From Natronospirales bacterium (GTDB lineage Bacteria; Pseudomonadota; Gammaproteobacteria; Natronospirales; REEB76), in the NCBI GenBank assembly GCA_021816765.1, contig JAKAXB010000002.1:183317-247316 (forward strand): a stretch of 64,000 bases of DNA, read 5' to 3'. The notes beneath the pieces are model-generated. The model worked only from the letters and a program-made list of their open reading frames with translations. It ran no database searches and was not told the DNA's origin. Below are positions 36,978-46,778 of the stretch, piece after piece. The first letter of the stretch is position 1. Every line of letters begins with the position of its first letter. The translations under genes were made by a program, and so were the position numbers.

Positions 36978-37337
36978 TCAGAAAATGGGCCAGCCGTAGC
37001 GTTTCAAATCGATCCGCCCTTTAGGGCTAAAGCGGATGTTTTCCGCCTCAAGACGCCGACGCTGGTTGCCGGCCCCATCGCCCCGCTTGCGGCAGCTGAT
37101 CTCTCCCTTGTGATTGATAACCCGCTGCCAGGGAACCCGGGAGCCGGCCGGCAGGCTGGCCATGGCATAGCCCACCTGACGTGCCGAGCAGCCGCCCACC
37201 AGCCGGGCAATGCGCCCATAGGTACTCACCCGCCCGCGGGGGATTTGGCACACCGTCGCATAGATACGCGCATAGAGGGAATCCCCGCAACGATTATTTC
37301 CGGGGCTGTTCACCGCAGAGGATATAGTCCTTGCCAT
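36978..37337 (-). CDS. atl: Alkyltransferase-like DNA repair protein (ATL)
   Basis: The protein is an O6-methylguanine-DNA methyltransferase fold (SLYARIYATVCQIPRGRVSTYG, ARQVGYAMASLP). The active-site PCHRV is replaced by PWQRVIN, with Trp in place of the acceptor Cys. That change defines ATL proteins, which bind O6-alkylguanine and hand it to nucleotide excision repair instead of removing the alkyl group. The first 20 residues are not typical, and a GTG at 37313 is an alternative start. It overlaps the end of the upstream lipoprotein gene by 44 bases as drawn, or 20 from the GTG. Confidence 0.88.
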   Translation of the reverse strand: MARTISSAVNSPGNNRCGDSLYARIYATVCQIPRGRVSTYGRIARLVGGCSARQVGYAMASLPAGSRVPWQRVINHKGEISCRKRGDGAGNQRRRLEAENIRFSPKGRIDLKRYGWPIF

Positions 37338-37662
37338 TTTCAGAAACGTAGCGGCAATGATAGTGGGCTCGATCCAGCGGCCGGAAGGCTTCCCGGTAAG
37401 GATAAACCGGCGGGGGTCCGTAAGGGGGCTGGTACTGGGGTTGATGCATGAGTTGCAGGTTCATCCAGTCCCGGTATACGCGCGCATTTTCCAGATCCAT
37501 GCGGCACGTGACATAGCGCGGCTGCGGGTACTGCCAGCCGTGTGCCTGACAGGTCCGATCATCCCTCACGGCAAGGCTCAACCTGTGCATGTGCTCCTGG
37601 GTGGCGAGGGTCGCGCAGCCCGCAAGCAGCACGGTCATCAGCATCATCAGGATCGGTTTCAA
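37294..37662 (-). CDS. Small lipoprotein of unknown function
   Basis: The 122-residue protein has a lipoprotein signal (MKPILMMLMTVLLAGC) with lipobox LLAGC. The rest is rich in Tyr, Pro and Gln (PQYQPPYGPPPVYPY) and has four more cysteines, including a C-terminal HYHCRYVSENGKDYILCGE. It should be anchored to a membrane facing the periplasm. I do not recognise the family. It probably forms a unit with atl. Confidence 0.75.
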   Translation of the reverse strand: MKPILMMLMTVLLAGCATLATQEHMHRLSLAVRDDRTCQAHGWQYPQPRYVTCRMDLENARVYRDWMNLQLMHQPQYQPPYGPPPVYPYREAFRPLDRAHYHCRYVSENGKDYILCGEQPRK

Positions 37663-37851
37663 GGCATCGCCCGTCCAGCATGGTTATATAGGCCATGCAA
37701 GAGTAATCCTGCTGCACGTCGGCGGCTATACCGCCGGTCGGCTGCCTTTTTACCACAAGGTGCTGCCGCGCCAGCGAGCCTGTGGCTGGGCATGCCGGAA
37801 TGAGGATTGCCGCCGGGAAAGCCGCGCAACTGCAGCAGCACGCTGCGCACC

Positions 37852-37884
37852 AAAAAAGCGGCCCGCAAGGCGGACCGCTTTTGG
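37852..37884 (-). terminator. Rho-independent terminator for the large lipoprotein gene
   Basis: On the minus strand AAAAGCGGTCCGC pairs with GCGGGCCGCTTTT around CTT, followed by TT. The A-run on the other side makes it potentially bidirectional. Confidence 0.85.
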
Positions 37885-37901
37885 AGTATCAGGAACAGGG
37901 T

Positions 37902-39773
37902 TTATTTCATGACTACCGCCAGGCGGGTGACGGTGAATGTTTCTGTCGCATTGTCGTACTGACCCACCCCGAATACCCCGTAAGTCACCGCGCCCGCGCT
38001 GAGCCGCCCGGTGAGATCCGTGACGAAGTCCGTGAAATTAAGGTGCACGGTCACCACTCCGCTCTGGCGGATGACGAATATCCCGCCGTTCGCATTCGGT
38101 ACGAGAGTGGGCGCCGTTCCCGCCGTGAGGGTGGTGATCACCGGTCCCTGGCGCACCACATGCACGCTGCCGGGGTTGCTGAGGTTCACCACCAGGCCGG
38201 TCGAGTTGAGGGCAGTGAAGGGTGTGCTGCTGCCACCCACCGAAATCCAGCCGATGGCAAGCAGTGCATTGGCGTTGGCGAAATCCGCCACCGAGTCCGC
38301 GTTGAAGTCCGGCGGCGCGCTGCCATAGGGCGCCACGAATCCGTCCACCTCCACCGGATCATTGGGATTGATGGTGGTGAGCGGCAAGTTGCCGGTGTTC
38401 ACCAGATAACTCAGCGGATTGCTGCCGGTGCCGGTGAAATTGAACAGGCTGACCACGCGGCCGTCAAAGGACAGCACATTCACATTGAGACTGCCGCTGG
38501 CCGTGCTGTTCACCGTGGCACCCACGCGAGTGTGCTTCAGCAGGGCAAAGCCGCCGCTGCCGTTGCTGCCGGTGGCGTCCAGGGTGAGCGAGCTCGGGCT
38601 GGCGTCGGTCAATGTGCCGAGAAACAGCATGTGTTGGCCGACGGAGATGTCATTAACGGTGGCCGTCATGCCGGGGTCGCTGACCTCGCGTACCCTGGTG
38701 TTTGGGCCCACATCCACGGTCACATCATCGTTGAACACCGCCGAACCCTGAGCGCGAATCAGGGTTGCGCCACGCACCGTGAAACTGGTACCGCCACCGT
38801 TGACTGCGGTCACCACGCCTTCCACCGCGTCCAGTGTACCGCCGGGGACGCTGCTGCCGGCGTTCACTTCCGTAGCCATGAACTGGTGCTGGCCGAAGTT
38901 GTATGTACCCTGGGCCACCACCGCGGTGCCGGCACCGGCGCTTTGCAATGCCTGCAGGCCCTGGGTACCGAGGTAACCCTGGCCATTGATCAGGAAGGTG
39001 GTGTTGGAGGTGATGTACACGCGGTTGGCGCCGAAGTCGCCGCTGGTGTTGTAGAACGGCCGCAGGCCGATGGTGTAGTAGGAACCGCCGCTGTTGACGC
39101 TGGTCAACGGGCCGCGCACCCGCAGGTTCTTGCCGATGTTGGCGTCCACCTGGGCATAGAGCACCGGCGATACGGCCACGGTGTCATTGCTGAGGTCCAC
39201 CTGGTTGGAGGCGTTCAAGTCGAAATCCAGGCTGAACAGTTGTGGCACGCCCGGGGCGAGCATCAGCGGTCCGTGACCCGAGAGGTTCACCTGCACCATC
39301 AGGGTGGTGACGGGATTACCGCTCGTATCCACCGGCGACACTTTGACAGCGCCACCGTTGTTTTCCACTTCGATGTCTGCATTGCTGTAGTCGAGTGTCA
39401 TGCTGGCGCTGGTGTAGGTGCCGGGTGGCACACTGCCGAGAGTGAAGAACTCGGCGATGTCGGTGTACTGCGCAAAGTCCACGGTGGTGGTATTGGGCAG
39501 CACCTGGACTACGGTACCGTCCGCCCGTACCAGCGTCAGGGAGGTCACGTTGACGGTATAGGTGAGAAAATCCCCGTTGGCATCCGTGAGCGTGGTGCCG
39601 ACACAGGCTTGTGGATTTCCAGGCTGCGGATTGGAGCAGTCGGTGGGAGCAGTGCCGGTGCCGCCCATGCCGCCGCTGTAACTGCCGGAGCCGCCGCAAC
39701 CACCCAGTGCGAGACCCAGGCAAAAGACGCCCAGAAATACCGCTTTTCCAAAGAATTTGCCAAAAGTGTTCAT
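37902..39773 (-). CDS. Large exported lipoprotein, DUF4382/DUF5666-like
   Basis: The ATG at 39773 gives a 623-residue product with a lipoprotein signal and lipobox LALGGC, followed by a Gly/Ser-rich linker. The N-terminal part (FLTYTVNVTSLTLVRADGT, SVPPGTYTSASMTLDYSNAD) resembles DUF4382. The remainder consists of repeated beta-rich modules of the kind TLDAVEGVVTAVNGGGTSFT and PNDPVEVDGFVAP, similar to DUF5666. It is probably an outer-surface or periplasmic protein of unknown function. The upstream extension of the frame to 39887 lacks a signal peptide start and is rejected. Confidence 0.8.
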   Translation of the reverse strand: MNTFGKFFGKAVFLGVFCLGLALGGCGGSGSYSGGMGGTGTAPTDCSNPQPGNPQACVGTTLTDANGDFLTYTVNVTSLTLVRADGTVVQVLPNTTTVDFAQYTDIAEFFTLGSVPPGTYTSASMTLDYSNADIEVENNGGAVKVSPVDTSGNPVTTLMVQVNLSGHGPLMLAPGVPQLFSLDFDLNASNQVDLSNDTVAVSPVLYAQVDANIGKNLRVRGPLTSVNSGGSYYTIGLRPFYNTSGDFGANRVYITSNTTFLINGQGYLGTQGLQALQSAGAGTAVVAQGTYNFGQHQFMATEVNAGSSVPGGTLDAVEGVVTAVNGGGTSFTVRGATLIRAQGSAVFNDDVTVDVGPNTRVREVSDPGMTATVNDISVGQHMLFLGTLTDASPSSLTLDATGSNGSGGFALLKHTRVGATVNSTASGSLNVNVLSFDGRVVSLFNFTGTGSNPLSYLVNTGNLPLTTINPNDPVEVDGFVAPYGSAPPDFNADSVADFANANALLAIGWISVGGSSTPFTALNSTGLVVNLSNPGSVHVVRQGPVITTLTAGTAPTLVPNANGGIFVIRQSGVVTVHLNFTDFVTDLTGRLSAGAVTYGVFGVGQYDNATETFTVTRLAVVMK

Positions 39774-40078
39774 GCTGATTCCCCGTGAGTGTGAAGTCCT
39801 GAGGAGTAGCAACGGCAGAAACGCGGGCGGGTTTACGCCGCGGGGGGCAAAGGGTGGTTTGCCTGCCGGAATTGTGCGCCGGGTCACATTCTGGGCTGCA
39901 GCGGCCCATGGGCAACCGCCCGCCCGCAGACTTGATCAGGGCTGGCCAAGCTCAAATTAAGTAAAGTAAGATGCGCCGGGGGGGAGGCCTGAGGAATCTG
40001 TCCTCATGGGGGGCGTCCCGCGTAACCCCTGTCTGTATGGGTTTGGCACCAGGAAATGGGCTTAGGAGTCAAGAGCGC
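39774..40078. other. Divergent intergenic region, 305 bp
   Basis: This gap separates the minus-strand lipoprotein gene from the plus-strand GGDEF/EAL gene and must hold both promoters. TTGATC near 39932 is a weak -35 candidate for the plus strand with an AT-rich stretch after it. I see no further gene or clear repeat. Confidence 0.4.
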
Positions 40079-42613
40079 GTGCCAATTACCACTGCCATCA
40101 TTCCAGAGATCGGTAACAGCCAGTTTGAACAGCAGGTCAAGGCTGAGCAAACCAACCTGCTGTTTCACTTTGGGCGCTGGATAGACATTTCCGCGGCTAT
40201 CGGTGCCATAGTGCTGTCACTGTTGTTCTGGGACCGGCTCAATCATGACCTGCTCAAAGCCTGGACCATATATATGGTGGCGATCTGCGCGATGCGTTTT
40301 GCCATCAGCTGGAATTTCCGGCGTTCCACCATCCCGGTGGAGAAGCACAAGTTATGGGAACATGCCTACCTGGTGAGCACCCTGTTACTGGGCCTCGGTT
40401 GGGGTGTCGCCGGCGGACTGATTTTTCATTCCGATTCCATTATGTACGAGGCGTTCATTGCGCTCTTGCTCGCGGCCATGGCCGCTATCGCAGTACCCTT
40501 GTTTGCGGCGAACCTTCTGCACTATCTCGTGTTCCTGACCGTCACGCTGCTGCCAGTCACGCTGCGGCAATTCTACGAATTCACCAACGCAAGCCTCGTC
40601 ATCGCCGGGGTATGTGTGCTGGCGGGTATTCTGCTGGCGCTCACCGCCTACCGTGCCCACAAGCAACTGCTTGAAGGCCTGCGTCTGCGTTTTTCCTACG
40701 CGGGCATCGTCGAGGAACTCACCAGCCATGTATCCGAGCGCACGCGCGTGGAAACACAGCTGCGCCAGGGTGATGAACGCATGCGGCGCCAGAGCGATTC
40801 CCTGCTGGAACTCGCCCGCGAATCCAGTATCGCCGCCGGTGATATCCGCGGCGCTCTCAAGACAATCACTGAAAAGGCGGCCAAGGCGATGCGCTGTCGG
40901 CGCATCAGCGTGTGGTTTCTGGATGATGCTGAAAGCGCATTGCGCTGCGTGCATGTTCTTGATGATGGCAAGCACGATACCGCGCTGCGGCATGTGATCG
41001 AACGCGGCCGCTGCCAGCCGCTTTTCGATGCCATGCGGGCAACACGCACCTATGCCGTCGCCGATACATCCAGTGATGCACGCGCGGCTCCGATCATGGA
41101 GAGTTACCTCAAACCAAACGGCATCACGGCCCTGCTGGGCGCGCCGTTCCGGCAGGGATACCGGGTACGCGGCATCATACTGCATGAATATACCGAGGGT
41201 TCACGTGAATGGACGCGTGACGAGGCCAGCTTCTCAAGTTCTCTGGCTGACTTCGTGGCCCTGGCTATCACCGCCTACGACCGTCGCCAGGCCGAAGAAA
41301 AATTGCGCCAGCTTGCCAATTACGACCGCCTTACCGGGTTGCCGAACCGTTCACTGTTCATGGACCGCATGGCGCAGTCACTCACAAAAGCGCGCCGCGC
41401 CAAGCAGCGCGTGGCGCTGCTGTTCATTGATGTGGACCGTTTCAAGGGCATCAACGATTCGCTGGGCCACCAGGCCGGCGACCTGGTGTTGCGCACCATT
41501 GGCAAGCGACTCATCAACTGCGTACGTTCCGCGGATACCGTTGCGCGGTTGGGCGGTGATGAATTCACGGTGATAATCGAGGAGTGCGAAAGTGTCGAGA
41601 TGATCACTAATGTATGCGACCGTATTCTGGCTGCAGCCATGGAACCCATCCTGCTGGGGCAGACGGAAGCCAACCTGAGTTGCAGCATTGGCATCAGCCT
41701 GTTCCCCAACGACGGCAAGGATGTTGAATTACTACTGCAGAATGCCGACAGCGCCATGTACAAGGCCAAGGATCATGGCCGCAACAACTACCAGTTTTTC
41801 ACCCAGGATCTGCAAGCCAAGGCCATGATGCACCTGTCGCGGGAGAACGCGCTGCGCAAGGCCCTGCAACGCATGGAAATGGTGTTGCACTACCAGCCGC
41901 AGTTTGATGTGCGTATGGGCGGCATCATCGGTGTGGAGGCTCTGGTACGCTGGCAGGATCCGGAATGGGGCCTCATCTGGCCGGCGGAATTCATCCCGCT
42001 GGCGGAGGAAACCGGTTTGATCGTGCCGCTGGGCCAATGGGTGCTGCAGCACGCCTGCCTGCAGGCCAAGCAGTGGCATGAAACGATGGACGGCCGGCCG
42101 TTTCATATGGCCGTGAATCTATCGGTACGGCAGTTTGCCGCCGAGAACCTGCTGGATTTTGTGCGTGAGGCGTTGAAGGAATCCGGGCTGTCACCGGAGA
42201 TACTGCAATTGGAGATCACCGAAAGCATGGTGATGCGCGACATAGGCGCCAACGTCAAGCTGTTGAAGCAGCTCAAGGAACTGGGTGTGCGTATAGGTCT
42301 GGATGATTTCGGCACCGGCCATTCCTCGCTTATGTACCTGAAGCGCCTGCCGGTGGACGTGCTCAAGATCGACCGCGCTTTCGTGGAAGAGATCGCCAAC
42401 AGCAACTACGATACCGCCATCGCCCATTCCATCATATCGCTGGCGGAGAGCCTCAAACTGGAGGTGATCGCCGAGGGTGTGGAAACCGTGCAGCAGATGG
42501 AGCGACTCAAGCAGGAAGGTTGCTACAAGATGCAGGGCTTTCTCTTCAGCGCGCCGCTGGAGCGGGAGCAGTGCGACCGCCTGTTACGCGGTCAGCCCGA
42601 TTTTGAGGTATAG
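40079..42613 (+). CDS. Membrane GGDEF-EAL protein with GAF sensor
   Basis: About six membrane spans (residues 30-230) precede a GAF-like domain (about 270-410), then an intact GGDEF domain (VARLGGDEFTVI) and an intact EAL domain (GVEALVRWQ, NLSVRQF, EITESMV, DDFGTGHSSL). RSAD five residues before GGDEF is an RxxD inhibitory site, so cyclase activity with product feedback is likely, alongside phosphodiesterase capacity. The GTG at 40079 has AGGAG ten bases upstream; ATG 40037 and an earlier start are alternatives without a ribosome site. It converges on nadC, seven bases away. Confidence 0.88.
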   Translation: MPITTAIIPEIGNSQFEQQVKAEQTNLLFHFGRWIDISAAIGAIVLSLLFWDRLNHDLLKAWTIYMVAICAMRFAISWNFRRSTIPVEKHKLWEHAYLVSTLLLGLGWGVAGGLIFHSDSIMYEAFIALLLAAMAAIAVPLFAANLLHYLVFLTVTLLPVTLRQFYEFTNASLVIAGVCVLAGILLALTAYRAHKQLLEGLRLRFSYAGIVEELTSHVSERTRVETQLRQGDERMRRQSDSLLELARESSIAAGDIRGALKTITEKAAKAMRCRRISVWFLDDAESALRCVHVLDDGKHDTALRHVIERGRCQPLFDAMRATRTYAVADTSSDARAAPIMESYLKPNGITALLGAPFRQGYRVRGIILHEYTEGSREWTRDEASFSSSLADFVALAITAYDRRQAEEKLRQLANYDRLTGLPNRSLFMDRMAQSLTKARRAKQRVALLFIDVDRFKGINDSLGHQAGDLVLRTIGKRLINCVRSADTVARLGGDEFTVIIEECESVEMITNVCDRILAAAMEPILLGQTEANLSCSIGISLFPNDGKDVELLLQNADSAMYKAKDHGRNNYQFFTQDLQAKAMMHLSRENALRKALQRMEMVLHYQPQFDVRMGGIIGVEALVRWQDPEWGLIWPAEFIPLAEETGLIVPLGQWVLQHACLQAKQWHETMDGRPFHMAVNLSVRQFAAENLLDFVREALKESGLSPEILQLEITESMVMRDIGANVKLLKQLKELGVRIGLDDFGTGHSSLMYLKRLPVDVLKIDRAFVEEIANSNYDTAIAHSIISLAESLKLEVIAEGVETVQQMERLKQEGCYKMQGFLFSAPLEREQCDRLLRGQPDFEV

Positions 42614-42619
42614 CGGCTG

Positions 42620-43474
42620 TCAGCCGGCCGCTTGATCCTCAATTTCAAAGCGCATGGATAGGTCTATGGCGCGTACGTGTTTGGTGAGTGCGCCCACAGA
42701 GATGTAGTTCACACCCGTTTCCGCCACGATTCGCAGTTGCGCCATGTCTATGCCGCCGGAGGCCTCCAGTTTTGCACGTCCGGCCGTGATGCGTACCGCT
42801 TCACGCAGCTTGTCCGGATCGAAATTATCCAATAACAAAATATCAGCACCCGCCGTCAGCGCTTCGCGCAACTGATCCAGATTTTCCACCTCCACTTCCA
42901 CCGGTACCTTGTTGCCCTGGTGGCGTGCCGTTGCCACGGCTGCGGTGATGCTGCCTGCCGCCATGATGTGATTTTCCTTTATGAGAATGCCATCGAACAG
43001 GCCCATGCGATGGTTGCTCGCTCCGCCGCAACGCACCGCGTATTTTTGCGCGCAACGCAGGCCAGGCAGTGTCTTGCGCGTGTCCAGGATCACCGCGCGT
43101 GTGCCCTGGATGGCCTTCGCATAACGGCGCGCCACAGTGGCGGTGCCGGACAGCGTCTGCAGAAAATTCAGGGCGGTGCGCTCGCCGCTGAGCAGTGCGC
43201 GTGCCGGACCACGCAGATGGCACAGCACCTGGTCGCGCCTGACAGGCTCGCCATCCTGCGCCAGCCATTGAATGCGGATGCGGTCATCCAGTTGTCTGAA
43301 CACTTCTCCGAACCAGGCGCTGCCGCACAGCACCGCCTGTTCGCGCGAAAGCACATGGCCGCGGGCTTGCCTGTCCACCGGGATCAGCGCAGCGGTGAGA
43401 TCACCGCTACCCACGTCCTCGGCAAGCGCGCGTTGCACCGTGGCGGCAATATCATCGGCAAGCGGGGAGTTCAT
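42620..43474 (-). CDS. nadC: Nicotinate-nucleotide pyrophosphorylase
   Basis: NadC converts quinolinate and PRPP to nicotinate mononucleotide in NAD synthesis. The 284-residue product has [38 protein letters not shown] and [18 protein letters not shown], the substrate-binding blocks, and the C-terminal [13 protein letters not shown]. Length and start fit the family. Confidence 0.96.
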   Translation of the reverse strand: MNSPLADDIAATVQRALAEDVGSGDLTAALIPVDRQARGHVLSREQAVLCGSAWFGEVFRQLDDRIRIQWLAQDGEPVRRDQVLCHLRGPARALLSGERTALNFLQTLSGTATVARRYAKAIQGTRAVILDTRKTLPGLRCAQKYAVRCGGASNHRMGLFDGILIKENHIMAAGSITAAVATARHQGNKVPVEVEVENLDQLREALTAGADILLLDNFDPDKLREAVRITAGRAKLEASGGIDMAQLRIVAETGVNYISVGALTKHVRAIDLSMRFEIEDQAAG

Positions 43475-43612
43475 GGGCGCGGGATTATACGCGGGGGTTT
43501 GCGGTATATCGCAACGGGGTTTAGACTTTGTCCATCCACCGCCGGTTTCATGCCGCTTGCAAAGCCTTGTGCCGGCTATTCAGGTCCAGTCAATGTTTCC
43601 AAGGAGTTTCTC

Positions 43613-44194
43613 ATGATCCACGAATTGCCCAAGCTGCCTTACGCTCTGGATGCCCTGGCACCGTACGTTTCCAGGGAGACCCTCGAATTCCACTACGGCA
43701 AGCACCACAAGGCCTACGTGGACAAGCTGAACAGCCTGGTTCCAGGTACCGAATTCGAAAAGGCCGCGCTTGAGGACATTATCCGCAAGGCCAAGGGTGT
43801 GATTTTCAATCAGGCCGCGCAGGTGTGGAACCACACCTTTTACTGGCACAGCTTGAGTCCCCATGGCGGTGGCGCCCCCCGCGGCGCACTGGCAGGCGCC
43901 CTCAGCAATTCCTTCGGTTCCTTCGAGGCCTTTCAGAAGGAATTCAGCGACAAGGCTGCGGGCCTGTTCGGTTCCGGCTGGGCCTGGCTGGTGAAGAAAC
44001 CCGACGGCAAGCTCGCCATCGTGCAGACCAGCAACGCGGAAAACCCGCTCACCGGCGCCGACAAACCGCTGCTTACCTGTGACGTTTGGGAGCATGCCTA
44101 TTACATTGACTACCGCAACGCCCGGCCCAAGTACATTGAGGCCTGGTGGAAACTGGCGAACTGGGAATTCGCCGGCAAAAACCTGGGTCAGTAA
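43613..44194 (+). CDS. sodB: Superoxide dismutase, iron type
   Basis: The 193-residue enzyme dismutates superoxide in the cytoplasm. Metal ligands lie in LEFHYGKHHKAYVD, VWNHTFYWHSL and CDVWEHAYYIDY. GSGWAWLVKK and the overall wording match bacterial FeSOD. The ATG at 43613 has AAGGAG upstream; the longer open frame before it lies opposite nadC and is rejected. A BON lipoprotein and a Grx4-type glutaredoxin follow in the same direction, forming an oxidative-stress and iron-sulfur themed group. Confidence 0.95.
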   Translation: MIHELPKLPYALDALAPYVSRETLEFHYGKHHKAYVDKLNSLVPGTEFEKAALEDIIRKAKGVIFNQAAQVWNHTFYWHSLSPHGGGAPRGALAGALSNSFGSFEAFQKEFSDKAAGLFGSGWAWLVKKPDGKLAIVQTSNAENPLTGADKPLLTCDVWEHAYYIDYRNARPKYIEAWWKLANWEFAGKNLGQ

Positions 44195-44218
44195 ACACAG
44201 CCGAGGGAAGGGATCAAC

Positions 44219-44545
44219 ATGCTGAAAATCGCAATACTACCGCTGGTGCTCTTTGGGCTGCTGGCGGCCTGTACACCCAATACCAAGCAGAAACTGTCGC
44301 AGGATACCCGGCAGGTCGGAACTTTCGCGAATGATACTTTCATCACCAGTGACATCAAGGCGAATCTGTTTGCGCAGAGCGCATTCAAGACCTTTCATAT
44401 TCATGTGAAGACCGTTGATGGCATTGTGACACTGCATGGCGTGGTACCCACCGAGCAATTGCGGCAGCAGGCGGTCACCACCGCCAAGGAAGTCAAGGGC
44501 GTCAAAAGTGTGATAGACAACATCGAAGTCAACGAGCACCAATGA
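44219..44545 (+). CDS. BON-domain lipoprotein
   Basis: The 108-residue protein has a lipoprotein signal (FGLLAAC lipobox) and one BON domain: DTFITSDIKANLFAQSAFKT, HVKTVDGIVTLHGVV, VKGVKSVIDNIEV. BON domains bind phospholipid or outer-membrane components and are found in OsmY/DolP-type envelope proteins. It lies 24 bp after sodB and just before grxD, so a shared transcript is likely. Confidence 0.88.
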   Translation: MLKIAILPLVLFGLLAACTPNTKQKLSQDTRQVGTFANDTFITSDIKANLFAQSAFKTFHIHVKTVDGIVTLHGVVPTEQLRQQAVTTAKEVKGVKSVIDNIEVNEHQ

Positions 44546-44583
44546 ATTCCGCCGCCGCGTGCGGCTCAAGAGGTAACCGGTAT

Positions 44584-44907
44584 ATGGATGTGATGCAACG
44601 TATCAAGCAGCAGATTGAAAAACACCCGGTACTGCTTTTCATGAAAGGCACACCGGACTTCCCGCAGTGCGGCTTTTCGGCGCGCACCACGCAGGTGCTC
44701 AAGGCCTGTGGCGTGGAGTTCGGTCATGTCAACGTGCTGGCGGATACCGAAATCCGCGCCAGCCTGCCAAAGTACTCCAACTGGCCGACGTTTCCACAGT
44801 TGTTCGTCAAAGGCGAACTGGTGGGTGGCTGCGATATCACCGTGGAGATGTTTGAATCCGGTGAACTCGGCAAGCTCTTCGAGGAGAAAGGTATCCAGCA
44901 CACCTGA
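44584..44907 (+). CDS. grxD: Monothiol glutaredoxin, Grx4 type
   Basis: The 107-residue protein has the monothiol active site CGFS in FPQCGFSARTTQ, plus WPTFPQLFVKGELVGGCDI. Grx4 proteins carry and transfer [2Fe-2S] clusters. The ATG at 44584 has AGAGGT upstream; an earlier in-frame ATG at 44542 would add 14 unrelated residues. A terminator follows. Confidence 0.95.
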   Translation: MDVMQRIKQQIEKHPVLLFMKGTPDFPQCGFSARTTQVLKACGVEFGHVNVLADTEIRASLPKYSNWPTFPQLFVKGELVGGCDITVEMFESGELGKLFEEKGIQHT

Positions 44908-44940
44908 GTGTTTTTTGGCATTGACAAACCGTTAATAACA

Positions 44941-44964
44941 AACAGGGGCCGCAAAGCCCCTGTT
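44941..44964. terminator. Terminator between grxD and rnt, probably bidirectional
   Basis: AACAGGGGC pairs with GCCCCTGTT across CGCAAA. The stem is followed by TGTTTGTT on the plus strand and preceded by an A-rich stretch that serves as a U-tract for rnt. Confidence 0.8.
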
Positions 44965-44994
44965 TGTTATTGCGGAAGCGGCGTGCCCCGCGGT

Positions 44995-45654
44995 TCAATC
45001 TGTTTCTGCATAGTCCGCCTGATCCCGGAGACTGGCGGCGAACGCTGCCTGGAACCGGTTCACGATACCGCAGAACAGGTCCGCGGTCTTTTCCGCATCG
45101 TAGGCGGCTGAATGAGCCGCACTCGTATCCCAGTTTATGCCCAGCGCTGACACGGCGCGCGCCAGCACCGTCTGACCCACGGCTACGCCGGCCAGCGTCG
45201 CGGTGTCGAAGCTTGAAAATGGATGAAATGGGTTGCGCTTGATGTCGGTACGCGCTACCGCGGCATTCAGGAAATTTAGATCAAAGAAGGCGTTATGACC
45301 CACCAGGATGGCGCGTGTGCAGTCATACTGGTGTAAGGCCGTGCGCACTTCGCGGAACAGACGTTGCAGGGCATCCCGTTCCGGAATTGCGGGACGCAGC
45401 GGATGATGCGGGTCAATACCCGTGAAAGCGAGCGCCGCCGGATCCAGATTGGCGCCTTCGAAAGGTTGTACATGGTAAGCATGGGTCCTGCCGCGGATGA
45501 GGCGGCCGGAACCATCCATATCCACCAGTACCGCGGCAATTTCCAGCAGTGCGTCGGTCTGGTGATTGAAACCACCTGTTTCCACGTCCACCACCACGGG
45601 CAGAAATCCGCGGAAGCGGCGCGAAAAAGCGTGGGGTTCATGGTCGTTTGGCAT
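44995..45654 (-). CDS. rnt: Ribonuclease T
   Basis: RNase T trims 3' ends of tRNAs and other stable RNAs. The 219-residue protein has the DEDDh exonuclease set: [11 protein letters not shown] (D, E), [12 protein letters not shown] (D) and [14 protein letters not shown] (H, D). The basic start [13 protein letters not shown] is characteristic of RNase T rather than the polymerase epsilon subunit. It follows pyrC on the minus strand, and its neighbour grxD on the other strand is a common gammaproteobacterial association. Confidence 0.95.
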   Translation of the reverse strand: MPNDHEPHAFSRRFRGFLPVVVDVETGGFNHQTDALLEIAAVLVDMDGSGRLIRGRTHAYHVQPFEGANLDPAALAFTGIDPHHPLRPAIPERDALQRLFREVRTALHQYDCTRAILVGHNAFFDLNFLNAAVARTDIKRNPFHPFSSFDTATLAGVAVGQTVLARAVSALGINWDTSAAHSAAYDAEKTADLFCGIVNRFQAAFAASLRDQADYAETD

Positions 45655-45684
45655 AAATCTGCCGGAATGATACGCGAATATTTG

Positions 45685-46722
45685 TCACTTCAACGACCAA
45701 CGCACCGTTTCATCCGCGCGGTAGGGCACCACCTCGCTGTCGTCGAACGGATAGCTGGCAGGTACCCTCCATGGCTGTTTCCAGAGGGTGATTTTTGCTC
45801 GGTTGCGCGGCAGTCCGTAGAAATCCGCACCGTGGAAGCTGGCGAAGCCTTCCAGGCGATTGAGCGCACCGGCATCCTCAAATATTTCCGCGTAGAGCTC
45901 AATGGCAGCATGGGCGGTGAACATGCCGGCGCAGCCACAGGCAGCCTCCTTGACACGGCGCGCATGGGGTGCGCTGTCAGTACCGAGGAAGAACTTGGGG
46001 TTGCCGCTTACCGCCGCCTGCACCAGCGCTTCGCGATCGTGCTCACACTTCAGCACCGGCAGGCAATAGTAATGCGGGCGCAGGCCTCCCTGAAACAGGG
46101 CATTGCGATTGTGCAGCAGATGCTGCGGCGTAATGGTGGCGGCGACATGGCGCGATGCCGACAACACAAATTCCGTGGCCGTATGCGTAGTGATGTGCTC
46201 GAACACGATTTTAAGTTGCGGCAGACGCTTCACCAGTGCTGTCAATATGCGCTCAATAAAAACCTTCTCACGGTCAAAAATGTCCACAGCGGTATCGGTG
46301 ACTTCGCCATGCACAAGCAATGGCATGCCCATTTCCGCCATGGTTTCCAATACCGCAGCACATTTTCTGATATCGGTGACACCGGTCTTGGCATGGGTGG
46401 TGGCGCCGGCCGGGTAGAGCTTGATGCCGTGAATAATACCGCTGGCTTTGGCTTTACTGATCTCTTCCGATTTGGTGCTGTCCGTGAGATACAGAGTCAT
46501 CAGCGGTTCGAATGTGCTGTCGGCCGGCAGTGATTTGAGGATACGTTCCCGGTAGGCAACGGCCATTGCCGTGGTAGTTACCGGCGATTCCAGGTTGGGC
46601 ATGATGATGGCACGCGCAAAACATTTTGCGGTATGCATGATTACGTCACGCATGGCTGCGCCATCGCGCAAATGCAGGTGCCAATCATCCGGGCGCGTGA
46701 TTGTCAGCGTGGTCATAGGCAA
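45685..46722 (-). CDS. pyrC: Dihydroorotase, class II
   Basis: PyrC closes carbamoyl-aspartate to dihydroorotate in pyrimidine synthesis. The zinc ligands lie in [12 protein letters not shown], the carboxylated Lys in [11 protein letters not shown], and further ligands in LLVHGEVTD and FEHITTHTA. The 345-residue length fits the class II enzyme. It is in line with rnt, 30 bp apart. Confidence 0.96.
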   Translation of the reverse strand: MPMTTLTITRPDDWHLHLRDGAAMRDVIMHTAKCFARAIIMPNLESPVTTTAMAVAYRERILKSLPADSTFEPLMTLYLTDSTKSEEISKAKASGIIHGIKLYPAGATTHAKTGVTDIRKCAAVLETMAEMGMPLLVHGEVTDTAVDIFDREKVFIERILTALVKRLPQLKIVFEHITTHTATEFVLSASRHVAATITPQHLLHNRNALFQGGLRPHYYCLPVLKCEHDREALVQAAVSGNPKFFLGTDSAPHARRVKEAACGCAGMFTAHAAIELYAEIFEDAGALNRLEGFASFHGADFYGLPRNRAKITLWKQPWRVPASYPFDDSEVVPYRADETVRWSLK

Positions 46723-46778
46723 TTAGATTCCGGTACCCCTTTCGGAGCATGCTTTCCTGATCGTTGGAAAGCCTTTGG

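Noticed and set aside
42920..43612. N-terminal extension of sodB by 231 codons
   Set aside because: It lies opposite nadC, has no SOD similarity, and the internal ATG has a strong ribosome site.
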